Both the position numbers and the translations under genes were made by a program. Of a stretch of 64,000 nucleotides of DNA, positions 52,923-60,603 are shown in pieces (within the stretch, counting starts at the first letter, position 1; every line of letters starts with the position of its first letter). A model generated the notes under the pieces. It was given only the letters and a program-made list of their open reading frames with translations, ran no database searches and was not told the origin of the DNA. The DNA comes from Pseudomonas yamanorum (GTDB taxonomy: Bacteria > Pseudomonadota > Gammaproteobacteria > Pseudomonadales > Pseudomonadaceae): assembly GCF_900105735.1 (NCBI RefSeq), contig NZ_LT629793.1:4340001-4404000 (forward strand), written 5' to 3'.

Positions 52923-52951
52923 GAAGGCGACTGAGAGGTCGCCTTTTTTTT
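52923..52951 (+). terminator. Terminator between tRNA-Lys and the second tRNA-Pro
   Basis: AAGGCGAC-tgaga-GTCGCCTTTTTTTT. It ends the Asn-Pro-Lys transcript and leaves the second tRNA-Pro to readthrough or its own promoter. Confidence 0.85.
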
Positions 52952-52953
52952 AC

Positions 52954-53030
52954 CGGGGTATAGCGCAGTCCGGTAGCGCGCCTGCTTTGGGAGCAGGATG
53001 TCAGGAGTTCGAATCCCCTTACCCCGACCA
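52954..53030 (+). tRNA. tRNA-Pro (TGG), copy 2
   Basis: 77 nt, identical to copy 1, and preceded closely by a terminator. A few identical flanking bases (AC before, TATT after) suggest recent duplication. Confidence 0.97.
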
Positions 53031-53037
53031 TATTAGA

Positions 53038-53072
53038 AATCCTCGTATCGAAAGATACGGGGATTTTTTTTG
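53038..53072 (+). terminator. Terminator after the second tRNA-Pro
   Basis: AATCCTCGTATC-gaaa-GATACGGGGATT followed by TTTTTTTG. Confidence 0.9.
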
Positions 53073-53104
53073 TGCGCGGAATCCTGGCCGCACCACAAAA
53101 CAAG

Positions 53105-53194
53105 TGTGGGAGCGGGCTTGCTCGCGAAAGTGGTGTGTCAGTCAGTACATCTGGCACTGAACCACCGCTTTCGCGAGCAAGCCCGCTCCCACAC
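53105..53194. repeat. REP doublet (REPIN), subtype 2
   Basis: Inverted GGGAGCGGGCTTGCTCGCGA-type REPs between the tRNAs and ndh; near-identical in arms to the copies at 7796 and 10454. Confidence 0.92.
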
Positions 53195-53222
53195 TAACCG
53201 AGTCCTATCCGGGAAGGTGCTG

Positions 53223-54521
53223 TCAGTGCAGTTTCAGGCGCGGCTCAGTGCCTCGCCCAATCTTGCTCCCCAGCATCAGCATCGCTGTGCGGAAGAAGCC
53301 ATACAGCGCCATCTGGTGCATGCGGTACAGCGACACATAAAACATCCGCGCCAGCCAGCCTTCCAGCATCACGCTGCCTGTCAGGTTGCCCATCAAGTTA
53401 CCCACCGCCGAAAAACGCGAAAGCGAGATCAGCGAACCGTAGTCGGTGTACTTATACGACGGCAGCTCCTTGCCCTCGATCCGCAGTTTCAGCGATTTGG
53501 CCAGCAACGACGCCTGCTGGTGAGCCGCCTGGGCCCGTGGCGGCACATTGCGGTCGGTGCCGGGTTGCGGGCAGGCGGCGCAGTCACCGAAAGCGAAGAT
53601 ATTTTCGTCGCGAGTGGTTTGCAGGGTCGGCAGCACTTGCAGTTGGTTGATGCGGTTGGTTTCCAGGCCATCAATGTCCTTGAGGAACCCTGGCGCACGA
53701 ATGCCGGCGGCCCAGACCTTGAGGCTGGCCGGAATCACTTGGCCGCTGCTGGTGATAAGGGCGTCGGCCGTCACTTCACTCACGGCGGAGTTGGTCAGGA
53801 CGGTCACCCCAAGTTTCTCCAGGGTTTTATGCACAGGTCCGCCAATACGCTCCGGCAGGGCGGGCAACACCCGTGGGCCGGCTTCGATCAGGGTGATGTG
53901 CATGTTTTCCGGCTTGATCTTGTCCAGGCCATAGGCAGCCAGCTCATGGGCGGCGTTATGCAGTTCAGCGGCCAGCTCGACCCCGGTGGCACCGGCGCCG
54001 ACGATGGCGACGCTGATCTGCTCCACCACATCCGTCTGCCCGGCGTGGGCGCGCAGATAGTGATTGAGCAACTGCTGATGGAAACGCTCAGCCTGCTTGC
54101 GGGTGTCGAGGAACAGGCAGTGTTGCGCCGCGCCCTCGGTGCCGAAGTCATTGGTGGTGCTGCCGACGGCGATCACCAGGCTGTCGTAGTCCAGCACTCG
54201 CGCGGGTACCAGTTCCCGGCCTTCTTCGTCGAGAGTGGCGGCCAGCTGGATTTTTTTCTGCTCGCGATCTAGCCCGCTCATGCGCCCCAGCTGGAACTCG
54301 AAGTGGTTCCATTTTGCCTGGGCAACATAATTGAGTTCGTCTTCCGAAGAGTTCAGCGAGCCCGCCGCCACTTCGTGGAGCAGGGGTTTCCAGATGTGGG
54401 TGAGGTTGGCGTCCACCAGCGTGATGCTGGCGGTGCCGCGCTTGCCCAGAGTCTTACCCAGGCGGGTAGCCAACTCCAGGCCGCCGGCGCCGCCGCCGAC
54501 GATAATAATACGATGGGTCAT
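53223..54521 (-). CDS. ndh: Type II NADH dehydrogenase
   Basis: 432 residues from MTHRIIIVGGGAGGLELATRLG. Non-proton-pumping NADH:quinone oxidoreductase on the inner membrane. FAD-binding GGGAGGLELA at the N-terminus, the second nucleotide-binding motif VAIVGAGATGVELAAELH and FAFGDCAACPQPG (FAD) are present. It ends in an amphipathic tail for membrane attachment. DUF3094 gene follows upstream on the same strand after 60 bp. Confidence 0.93.
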   Translation of the reverse strand: MTHRIIIVGGGAGGLELATRLGKTLGKRGTASITLVDANLTHIWKPLLHEVAAGSLNSSEDELNYVAQAKWNHFEFQLGRMSGLDREQKKIQLAATLDEEGRELVPARVLDYDSLVIAVGSTTNDFGTEGAAQHCLFLDTRKQAERFHQQLLNHYLRAHAGQTDVVEQISVAIVGAGATGVELAAELHNAAHELAAYGLDKIKPENMHITLIEAGPRVLPALPERIGGPVHKTLEKLGVTVLTNSAVSEVTADALITSSGQVIPASLKVWAAGIRAPGFLKDIDGLETNRINQLQVLPTLQTTRDENIFAFGDCAACPQPGTDRNVPPRAQAAHQQASLLAKSLKLRIEGKELPSYKYTDYGSLISLSRFSAVGNLMGNLTGSVMLEGWLARMFYVSLYRMHQMALYGFFRTAMLMLGSKIGRGTEPRLKLH

Positions 54522-54581
54522 GGGGATATCTCGCAAGGCTAAAAGAAATCGGTGCGGTTACCCGAGCGAGCGCAAGGCAGC

Positions 54582-54755
54582 TCATAGCGTCAGGTAACTC
54601 AAAAGGCGGCTCAGCAAACCCAGGCCGATCACTGCAACCAGCACCACGGCAAGGAGCAGCCAGGGCCGGAAAGGCTTGCGCTCGACTTGGTTCTGGGACA
54701 GCTGCAGGTACTCTTCGACATGCTGTTGGTCGTCGGGGTTCAGGCGGCTGGTCAT
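54582..54755 (-). CDS. DUF3094 small membrane protein
   Basis: 57 residues: a hydrophilic N-terminus (MTSRLNPDDQQHVEEYLQLS), then a single membrane helix (PWLLLAVVLVAVIGLGLLSRLL) near the C-terminus. It is the small DUF3094 protein common in Pseudomonas, next to ndh; function unknown, but the N-terminal acidic helix pattern (EEYLQ) is conserved as I recall. Possibly a partner of NDH-2. Confidence 0.85.
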   Translation of the reverse strand: MTSRLNPDDQQHVEEYLQLSQNQVERKPFRPWLLLAVVLVAVIGLGLLSRLLSYLTL

Positions 54756-54844
54756 AAAGGCCTCGTCAGGTAGACGTAGCTAAAGGGCGCCACGTTACAG
54801 TCAGGTGATTGGCGGCATTGCCAGAAGCATAGCCGCTGACCCGA

Positions 54845-55474
54845 TCACAGGCTGATGCCCACATCAAACACTATGCTGCGCCCCAGATTGTTGCGCAAGA
54901 AGTCCGGTGCGTCCGGATGCGCGAACAGCACACGGGCAAACGTCGGGCCCACGAGGGACAGCGAGCGCCAGCCCTGGCGCAGGTACTCGGTGGGAGGCGG
55001 GAAATGACTGTTGAGGTCCAGTACTTCGCGCTTGAGGCTGGCGAAGGCAATGAGGTCCAGCTCCCCCAGGTCCATCCCGCGTTCTTTATAGTTGTGGGCC
55101 TTCTTGCGCAGGGTGGGCGCCAAGCGCAACAGGAATTCGTGGGCGGGAATGCGCCGGGGCTTGGCTTCTCGCCGAACCAGTTGGCTCAGGGAGAACGCGC
55201 TGCGCCGCCGCAGCAGTTCGTCGCGCCATTCATCGTTCAGGCGCCGGCCTTCATCGAGTACGAAAAACACTTCGAAACTGGCGTCGCGAAACAACACGTC
55301 CGGCGGCTCTTGCCCGGCGGCGTGGAATTCTTCAGCGCGGTAGGGCACGTTCAAGCCTTGTAGCAGGCGCTGGCAGACCCATCGCTCACGCTCCCATTTG
55401 CGGGCATTGGACAGGAACGCGTTGGCTTGTTCGGCCGCTACGGTGAGCAGGCGCAAATAATCTGAGTCATCCAT
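54845..55474 (-). CDS. DUF1780 family protein (PA4535-like)
   Basis: 209 residues, mostly helical, no signal peptide. Basic/aromatic segments such as ARKWERERWVCQRLLQGL and a restriction-enzyme-like DASFEVFFVLDEGRR are characteristic of DUF1780, sometimes described as putative endonuclease; activity is unproven. It stands alone on its strand and is divergent from the following + operon. Confidence 0.85.
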   Translation of the reverse strand: MDDSDYLRLLTVAAEQANAFLSNARKWERERWVCQRLLQGLNVPYRAEEFHAAGQEPPDVLFRDASFEVFFVLDEGRRLNDEWRDELLRRRSAFSLSQLVRREAKPRRIPAHEFLLRLAPTLRKKAHNYKERGMDLGELDLIAFASLKREVLDLNSHFPPPTEYLRQGWRSLSLVGPTFARVLFAHPDAPDFLRNNLGRSIVFDVGISL

Positions 55475-55576
55475 GTCACCAGCTTAGCGTCCAAATGATG
55501 ACCGCAGGAAGTCCCGCGTCAAAAGGTCGGTGTAGACTGGCCATTCGACAGTTTCCCGTGGCATAAGGAGTATGCA

Positions 55577-56044
55577 GTGAAGTTTTTTGTGGTGCTGTTC
55601 TTGAGTCTTTTGCCCGTATGGGCCCAGGCCGTCGAAGTGGGGGAGCGTGTTGCCCCCTGGACCTTGCTTGACCAGTTCGACCAGGCCTACACCCTGGATG
55701 ACCAGGCGCAAATCTTGCTGGTGGCGCGCAGCATGGACGCCGCCAAAATCGTGGACGCGGCGCTGCAGGGTCAGCCCAAGGGTTATCTGGAAGCACGGCA
55801 CACGGTGTTTCTCGCCGATATCCAGCGTATGCCCCGGCTGATTGCGAAGATGTTCGCGGTACCGGCCATGCAGGCCTACAACTATCGCGTCATGCTCGAC
55901 CGTGATGCCCGTGTAACCCCGCGCTATCGAGTACCTGTGGATAAAGTGCTGTGGCTGCAACTGGATCACGGGAAGTTGGTGGCGCAGCACGAATACGATT
56001 CCGCCGCTGAACTGCGCCAGGCCCTGGAGCAGGTGCAGCCGTGA
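55577..56044 (+). CDS. Secreted thioredoxin-like fold protein, unknown function
   Basis: 155 residues with a GTG start (AAGGAG 6 bp upstream; a nearby ATG is out of frame) and a signal peptide (MKFFVVLFLSLLPVWAQAVE). The opening GERVAPWTLLDQFDQAYTL resembles thioredoxin-like/AhpC folds, but no CxxC is present, so a redox role is unlikely. The next gene starts inside its stop (GTGA), so the two are coupled. Confidence 0.78.
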   Translation: MKFFVVLFLSLLPVWAQAVEVGERVAPWTLLDQFDQAYTLDDQAQILLVARSMDAAKIVDAALQGQPKGYLEARHTVFLADIQRMPRLIAKMFAVPAMQAYNYRVMLDRDARVTPRYRVPVDKVLWLQLDHGKLVAQHEYDSAAELRQALEQVQP

Positions 56045-56730
56045 TCAGCGCAGCGGTGCTGGCGCCGGAAACCCTCAGTATCGGCTGGCTGCTGTATGCG
56101 CCGGTGGTGATGTGGGCGCTCCTGCGTTCGCCCTGGGTCGAGCTGTTTGCCGACCGGCGGCGCCAGCACTTGCTGTTTGGCACAGTGTTCGCGCTGTTTA
56201 TGTTGTGGCTGGTACGCCGGGATTTCGATACAGGGGTGTCCTACCACTTCATCGGCATGACCGCCGTGACCTTGCTGCTTGATTGGCCCCTGGCGATCGT
56301 CGGTGGTTTTGCCGCACAGCTTGGCCTGGTGTTGCTTGGTCGCCAGGACCTGGCGGCCGTCGGCATCAACGGCATGCTGCTGGTTCTATTGCCGGTGCTG
56401 GTCACCGAAGGTTGTGCGCTGCTGGTGGAACGGGCGAAGCCGCGCAATCCCTTTGTGTATATCTTCTGTTCGGGCTTTTTCGCCGCCGCGCTGTCGGCCT
56501 TGCTGTGCTTGCTGGCGGGCCTGGGTTTGCTGTGGTTCGACGGCCGTTTCGCGATGCCGGAGTGGATCGAGGATTTCGTCGGCTACCTATGGCTGATCAT
56601 TTTCCCCGAGGCCTTTATCAACGGCATGGTGATCAGCGCCCTGGTGGTGTTTTGCCCTGAGTGGCTGGAGACATTCAACCGCACCCGCTACCTCTCGGCG
56701 CCCTGGAAGGATGACGATCCGCGGCCTTGA
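56041..56730 (+). CDS. Energy-coupling factor S-component-like membrane protein
   Basis: 229 residues, six or more membrane helices. The frame and motifs (VSYHFIGMTAVTLLLDWPLAIVGG, INGMLLVLLPVLVTEGCALL, FINGMVISALVVF) resemble CbiM/NikM-type energy-coupling factor S components for cobalt or nickel, though no EcfT or EcfA genes lie nearby. It starts with GTG overlapping the previous stop. Substrate cannot be read from the sequence. Confidence 0.82.
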   Translation: MISAAVLAPETLSIGWLLYAPVVMWALLRSPWVELFADRRRQHLLFGTVFALFMLWLVRRDFDTGVSYHFIGMTAVTLLLDWPLAIVGGFAAQLGLVLLGRQDLAAVGINGMLLVLLPVLVTEGCALLVERAKPRNPFVYIFCSGFFAAALSALLCLLAGLGLLWFDGRFAMPEWIEDFVGYLWLIIFPEAFINGMVISALVVFCPEWLETFNRTRYLSAPWKDDDPRP

Positions 56731-56795
56731 TCCAGGTCAAATGCCGCACACGCCAGTGGTCGCATGCTCTGCAAAATTTCCAGGAGCACGGAATC

Positions 56796-57011
56796 ATGAG
56801 TGTGTACGAGTGGGCACGGCAGGAGTTACGCAGAAGCCAGGACGCGGCGCAGGAAATCGGCTTTGACCCGGGCTTGACCCTGCGCGCCATGCTCAGTGCG
56901 GTGGTGCAGCAGAGCAAGGGCGTGCGCAGTTTTGAAGACCTGGCCGACGAGCTGCAATACCTTGCAGAGAATCTCGACGACCAGCAGGACTATGGCTTTA
57001 TGCGGCCTTAG
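56796..57011 (+). CDS. Small conserved hypothetical protein (PA4532-like)
   Basis: 71 residues from ATG of [20 protein letters not shown] (AGGAG 9 bp upstream). Soluble, helical and acidic toward the C-terminus ([20 protein letters not shown]). No known motif. Its stop overlaps the yacG stop on the other strand by 4 bp. Confidence 0.8.
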   Translation: MSVYEWARQELRRSQDAAQEIGFDPGLTLRAMLSAVVQQSKGVRSFEDLADELQYLAENLDDQQDYGFMRP

Positions 57012-57208
57012 TGTTTGGGCTGAAAATCTTCGGAGAACAATTCGTCCTCGGCGTCCGGGCTGACCGGGATCTTGTGTTCTTCCGACGCCCAGGCGCCCAG
57101 GTCGATCAGTTTGCAACGGTCCGAGCAGAACGGGCGGTTGGGGTTTTCCGCTTTCCATTCCACGGGTGCGCCGCAGGTTGGGCATTCGACGGTCAAGGGT
57201 TGGCTCAT
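57008..57208 (-). CDS. yacG: DNA gyrase inhibitor YacG
   Basis: 66 residues with the YacG zinc finger [12 protein letters not shown] ... FCSDRC (C2-C2). It binds GyrB and limits gyrase activity. It forms the standard pilC-pilD-coaE-yacG series, and its ATG overlaps the coaE stop. Confidence 0.95.
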   Translation of the reverse strand: MSQPLTVECPTCGAPVEWKAENPNRPFCSDRCKLIDLGAWASEEHKIPVSPDAEDELFSEDFQPKH

Positions 57209-57828
57209 GATCGGCCTCCACGCAAAGTAAGGTAAAAGTGGTGCAGTCGCTCGACCTCGGCATGCAGTCGGGCCAAGTCCTGGTCATTGACCAGTACGTC
57301 ATCGGCATGGCGCAGGCGATCTTCGCGGGTGGCCTGGGCCTTGAGAATCGCCTGTACCTGATCTTCGCTGATGCCATCGCGCTGCAGGGTACGCTGAATC
57401 TGCAACGATTGCGGCACGTCGATCACCAGCACCCGCTGGGTCATGGTGTACTGGCCGGACTCGATCAGTAACGGTGACACCAGAATCGCGTAAGGCGATT
57501 TGGCACGCGCCAGATGGCTGCGAATCTCCTCGGCGATCAGCGGGTGCAGCAGCGCCTCCAGCCAGAGGCGCTCGCCGGGCACTTCGAAGATCAGCTTGCG
57601 CAACGCCCCGCGGTCCAGTTGCCCGTCGGGTCGCAGCACGCTCGGACCGAAGTGCTCGGCAATCTGCGCCAGGGCCGGGCGCCCAGGTTCGACGACCCAG
57701 CGCGCGGCGTGGTCGGCGTCGATCAAGTCCACGCCAAGCCGTACGAAGTGTTCGGCTGCCGCGCTTTTGCCACTGCCGATGCCGCCAGTGAGGCCAAGAA
57801 TCCAGGGTGTTGCAACAGGAGTGGTCAT
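57205..57828 (-). CDS. coaE: Dephospho-CoA kinase
   Basis: 207 residues from [21 protein letters not shown] (the longer open frame covers the pilD gene antisense-free region and is rejected). P-loop [11 protein letters not shown] at the N-terminus and the conserved [14 protein letters not shown] follow. Final step of CoA synthesis. Its start overlaps the pilD stop by 4 bp. Confidence 0.96.
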   Translation of the reverse strand: MTTPVATPWILGLTGGIGSGKSAAAEHFVRLGVDLIDADHAARWVVEPGRPALAQIAEHFGPSVLRPDGQLDRGALRKLIFEVPGERLWLEALLHPLIAEEIRSHLARAKSPYAILVSPLLIESGQYTMTQRVLVIDVPQSLQIQRTLQRDGISEDQVQAILKAQATREDRLRHADDVLVNDQDLARLHAEVERLHHFYLTLRGGRS

Positions 57829-58703
57829 CTGAAACCGACAGACTGCAAATAGAAGTCGGTTATTTGACCACCCCAGAGCAATGCAATCCAGCCGGCAATT
57901 GCCAGATACGGACCAAAAGGCATTGGAACCGATACTTGGGATTTGCGCAGGCGCAATAGAATCAGGCCTCCCATCACGCCAACCAGGGACGACAGCAGCA
58001 GCGTCATCGGCAGGATCTGCCAGCCGCCCCAGGCGCCGAGCATGGCCAGCAGCTTGAAATCCCCGTAACCCATTCCGTCCTTGCCGGTGATCAGCTTGAA
58101 CAGCCAGAACACCGACCACAGGCTCATGTAGCCGGCTACCGCGCCCCACAGCGCATCGGGCAATGACACAAAAGCGCCAAAGCTGTTGAGGATCAGGCCC
58201 AGCCATAGCAACGGCAGCACCAGCACGTCCGGCAGCAACTGGTGGTCTACGTCGATCAGGCTCATCGCCAACAAGCCCCAGCTAAACACCATTGCCGCGC
58301 CGGCCGCCCAGCCAAAACCGAAATGCCAGGCGACAACCGCCGAGATCAACCCGCACGCCAACTCGGTGAGCGGATAACGTGCGCCGATAGGTTGATGGCA
58401 ACTCGAGCAGCGCCCCTTGAGCAGCATGTAGCTGAGCAGCGGAATATTCTCCCAGGGGCGAATCGGGTGATTGCAGTGTGGGCAACAGGAGTTGGGGCGC
58501 ATCAGGTTATAGGGCGCCGCGATGGGCTCGGCGGGAAGGCCAAGGACTTCATGGGCCTGGGCTCGCCATTCGCGTTCCAGCATTTTCGGCAGGCGCCATA
58601 CCAGCACGTTGAGGAAACTGCCGACAATCAGGCCCAGCACCAGCGCGCCAGATACAAACACCCAGGGTTGATAAACAAGAATCTCAGTCAGTGGTGTGCT
58701 CAA
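57825..58703 (-). CDS. pilD: Type 4 prepilin peptidase PilD
   Basis: 292 residues, TTG start overlapping the pilC stop (TTGA). Inner-membrane bifunctional leader peptidase and N-methylase that processes PilA, the minor pilins and type II secretion pseudopilins. The CxxC zinc site (CCPHCNHP ... RCSSCHQP) and both catalytic aspartates ([12 protein letters not shown] and [10 protein letters not shown]) are present. It is transcribed after pilC; coaE overlaps downstream. Confidence 0.96.
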   Translation of the reverse strand: MSTPLTEILVYQPWVFVSGALVLGLIVGSFLNVLVWRLPKMLEREWRAQAHEVLGLPAEPIAAPYNLMRPNSCCPHCNHPIRPWENIPLLSYMLLKGRCSSCHQPIGARYPLTELACGLISAVVAWHFGFGWAAGAAMVFSWGLLAMSLIDVDHQLLPDVLVLPLLWLGLILNSFGAFVSLPDALWGAVAGYMSLWSVFWLFKLITGKDGMGYGDFKLLAMLGAWGGWQILPMTLLLSSLVGVMGGLILLRLRKSQVSVPMPFGPYLAIAGWIALLWGGQITDFYLQSVGFR

Positions 58704-59908
58704 AAGGCTGTACCGAGTTGAAAGATCGGCAGGTACATGGCGAGCACCAATGCCCCGACGATGCCCCCGAGTACCACCATGATCAGCGGCTCCATCAGGC
58801 TGGTGAGGTTGTCCACCAGGTTGTCGACGTCGGCCTCGTAGTGGCTGGCTACTTTCTCCAGCATGTTGTCGAGGGTGCCCGACTCCTCGCCGATCGCGGT
58901 CATCTGGATCGCCATGCCTGGAAACAGGCCGCTTACGGCCATGGATTCATTCAGTTGTGTCCCGGTGGATACGTCGTGCCGCATACGATTGATTGCCTGT
59001 TTGAACAGTCCATTACCCGTAGCGCCGGCCACGGAATCCAATGCTTGCACCAAGGGTACGCCAGCTGCAAAGGTGGTCGAGAGCGTGCGGGCGTAGCGGG
59101 CGATCGCCGATTTTTTCAGCAGTGTGCCTGCCACCGGGGCTTTCAACAAACGGGCATCGAGCCAGTGGCGAAAGCCTGTTGACGAGCGATAGGCTTTGCG
59201 CAGTCCGGCGAAACCGGTACCCGCGACCAAAATCAGTACCCACCAGTTGTGCTGCATGAACTCCGACAAGCTGATGACCCCCAGGGTGAAGCCCGGTAGC
59301 TGCGCATCCACACCGGCAAACAGGCCCTGGAACTGTGGCACAACGTGAATCAGCAAAATCGCACTGACAAGGGTGGCGACTGCCAGCACCGTCATGGGAT
59401 AGGTCATTGCCTTTTTGATTCTGGCTTTCAGTTGCTCGCTTTTTTCCAGGTGGGTGGCGACTCGTTCCAGTAGCGCTTCGAGTGCCCCCGCCTGCTCCCC
59501 CGCTGCAATCAGGTTGCAGTACAGCTCATCGAAGCAGCGTGGCTGTTTCTGCAGGGCGATAGCCAGGCTACTGCCGGCGGCGATGTCCTGTTTCAGGCTC
59601 TGTACCAGCGCCCGCATATGACGGTTTTCGAAGCCATCGGCGATAATATCCAGTGCTTGTAAAAGCGCAATGCCGGCCTTCAACAGCGTTGCCAACTGGC
59701 GGGTGAAGAGGGCGATGTCCGCAGGCTTGACCAACGGAGCGAGTCTCGGCCAACCCGCGGATTTTTTGCGTACGCGGCCCGGATTAATGCCCTGTTGGCG
59801 CAGCAGTGCCTTGATCAATGCAGGATTGTGACCGCTGGTTTCTCCAGATACCTTGCGCCCTTTGCGGTTGACGCCTTCCCAGGCATAGATCGCTGAAACA
59901 TCATTCAT
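58700..59908 (-). CDS. pilC: Type IV pilus platform protein PilC
   Basis: 402 residues from MNDVSAIYAWEGVNRKGRKV. Two GspF-type domains, each followed by membrane helices (LATLVSAILLIHVVPQF and GGIVGALVLAMYLPIF). It anchors the assembly ATPase to the pilus. A possible GTG five codons upstream is not used because this ATG matches the family. pilB, which usually precedes pilC, is absent: about 200 bp upstream is pilA on the other strand. Confidence 0.95.
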   Translation of the reverse strand: MNDVSAIYAWEGVNRKGRKVSGETSGHNPALIKALLRQQGINPGRVRKKSAGWPRLAPLVKPADIALFTRQLATLLKAGIALLQALDIIADGFENRHMRALVQSLKQDIAAGSSLAIALQKQPRCFDELYCNLIAAGEQAGALEALLERVATHLEKSEQLKARIKKAMTYPMTVLAVATLVSAILLIHVVPQFQGLFAGVDAQLPGFTLGVISLSEFMQHNWWVLILVAGTGFAGLRKAYRSSTGFRHWLDARLLKAPVAGTLLKKSAIARYARTLSTTFAAGVPLVQALDSVAGATGNGLFKQAINRMRHDVSTGTQLNESMAVSGLFPGMAIQMTAIGEESGTLDNMLEKVASHYEADVDNLVDNLTSLMEPLIMVVLGGIVGALVLAMYLPIFQLGTAF

Positions 59909-60109
59909 TTCGCAGTTCCGCACACAGACAGTGGAAGATTTATAGCTTAGTCAGGTGACGGATTCGGGCAGGGCCGCCTTGAGCGAAAAAATGTCAGTTT
60001 GTGCGTCTTGTTCAGCATTGGCTGCGCGGGGGTGAGTACACTGGCGCGGTTGCCGAGACGGGGTGCAGGATGCGCCTCGCGATAGGTTTTATTCTGGAGA
60101 GTGAATGTG

Positions 60110-60523
60110 ATGCGTCAGAAAGGTTTTACCTTGATCGAATTATTGATCGTCGTGGCAATCATCGGCATTTTGGCCACTATCGGTCTGCCCATGTACACCA
60201 AGCACCAGGCCAAGGCCAAATTCACTGCTGGGTTGGCCGAGGTCTCCGCGTTGAAGGCGGGCTTTGAAGACACACTGAACCAAGGTACGCCACCAACCCT
60301 GGCGCTGATTGGCGGGACCAGCCCAACGGCCAACTGCAAGATTGACGTGACCGGCGACATCGCCACCGGCGCTGGCACGATTGCCTGTGAAATCCTCGAC
60401 GCACCCGCGCCGGTCCTGGGCAAAGTCATCACCTTGACCCGTAGTGCGACGTCTGGCTGGAAGTGCACCACCACGGCAGAAGACCAATACGCTGCCAAAG
60501 GTTGTACTTCCGGCGGCGCCTGA
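60110..60523 (+). CDS. pilA: Type IV major pilin PilA
   Basis: 137 residues from MRQKGFTLIELLIVVAIIGI (GGAG 10 bp upstream; GTG starts just before are possible but less likely). Prepilin cleavage after Gly5, methylated Phe1, Glu at +5. Two cysteine pairs in the C-domain (NCKIDV/IACEIL and WKCTTT/KGCTSGGA) suggest a disulfide-bound region, and Ser134 sits at the C-terminus beyond the last cysteine. Divergent from pilC. The O-oligosaccharyltransferase-like gene follows, with a hairpin in the 80-bp gap. Confidence 0.95.
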   Translation: MRQKGFTLIELLIVVAIIGILATIGLPMYTKHQAKAKFTAGLAEVSALKAGFEDTLNQGTPPTLALIGGTSPTANCKIDVTGDIATGAGTIACEILDAPAPVLGKVITLTRSATSGWKCTTTAEDQYAAKGCTSGGA

Positions 60524-60540
60524 TCCGAAGGTCGTCTACT

Positions 60541-60573
60541 GTTTACGCAGCAATGGAGAGCGTGTGCGTAAAC
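60541..60573 (+). promoter_or_regulatory. Hairpin between pilA and the O-glycan ligase gene
   Basis: Perfect 9-bp inverted repeat GTTTACGCA / TGCGTAAAC with a 15-nt loop and no U-run, located after the pilA stop. It could cap the abundant pilA mRNA while permitting readthrough. Confidence 0.5.
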
Positions 60574-60603
60574 CGCTCTACAGCCACCACAAGGAAGTAG
60601 AAA

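Noticed and set aside
60000..60100. Possible RpoN (-24/-12) promoter before pilA (TGGCGCGGTTGC)
   Set aside because: The TGGC and TTGC elements are about 3 bp too close for a functional -24/-12 pair, and no pilSR is seen nearby.
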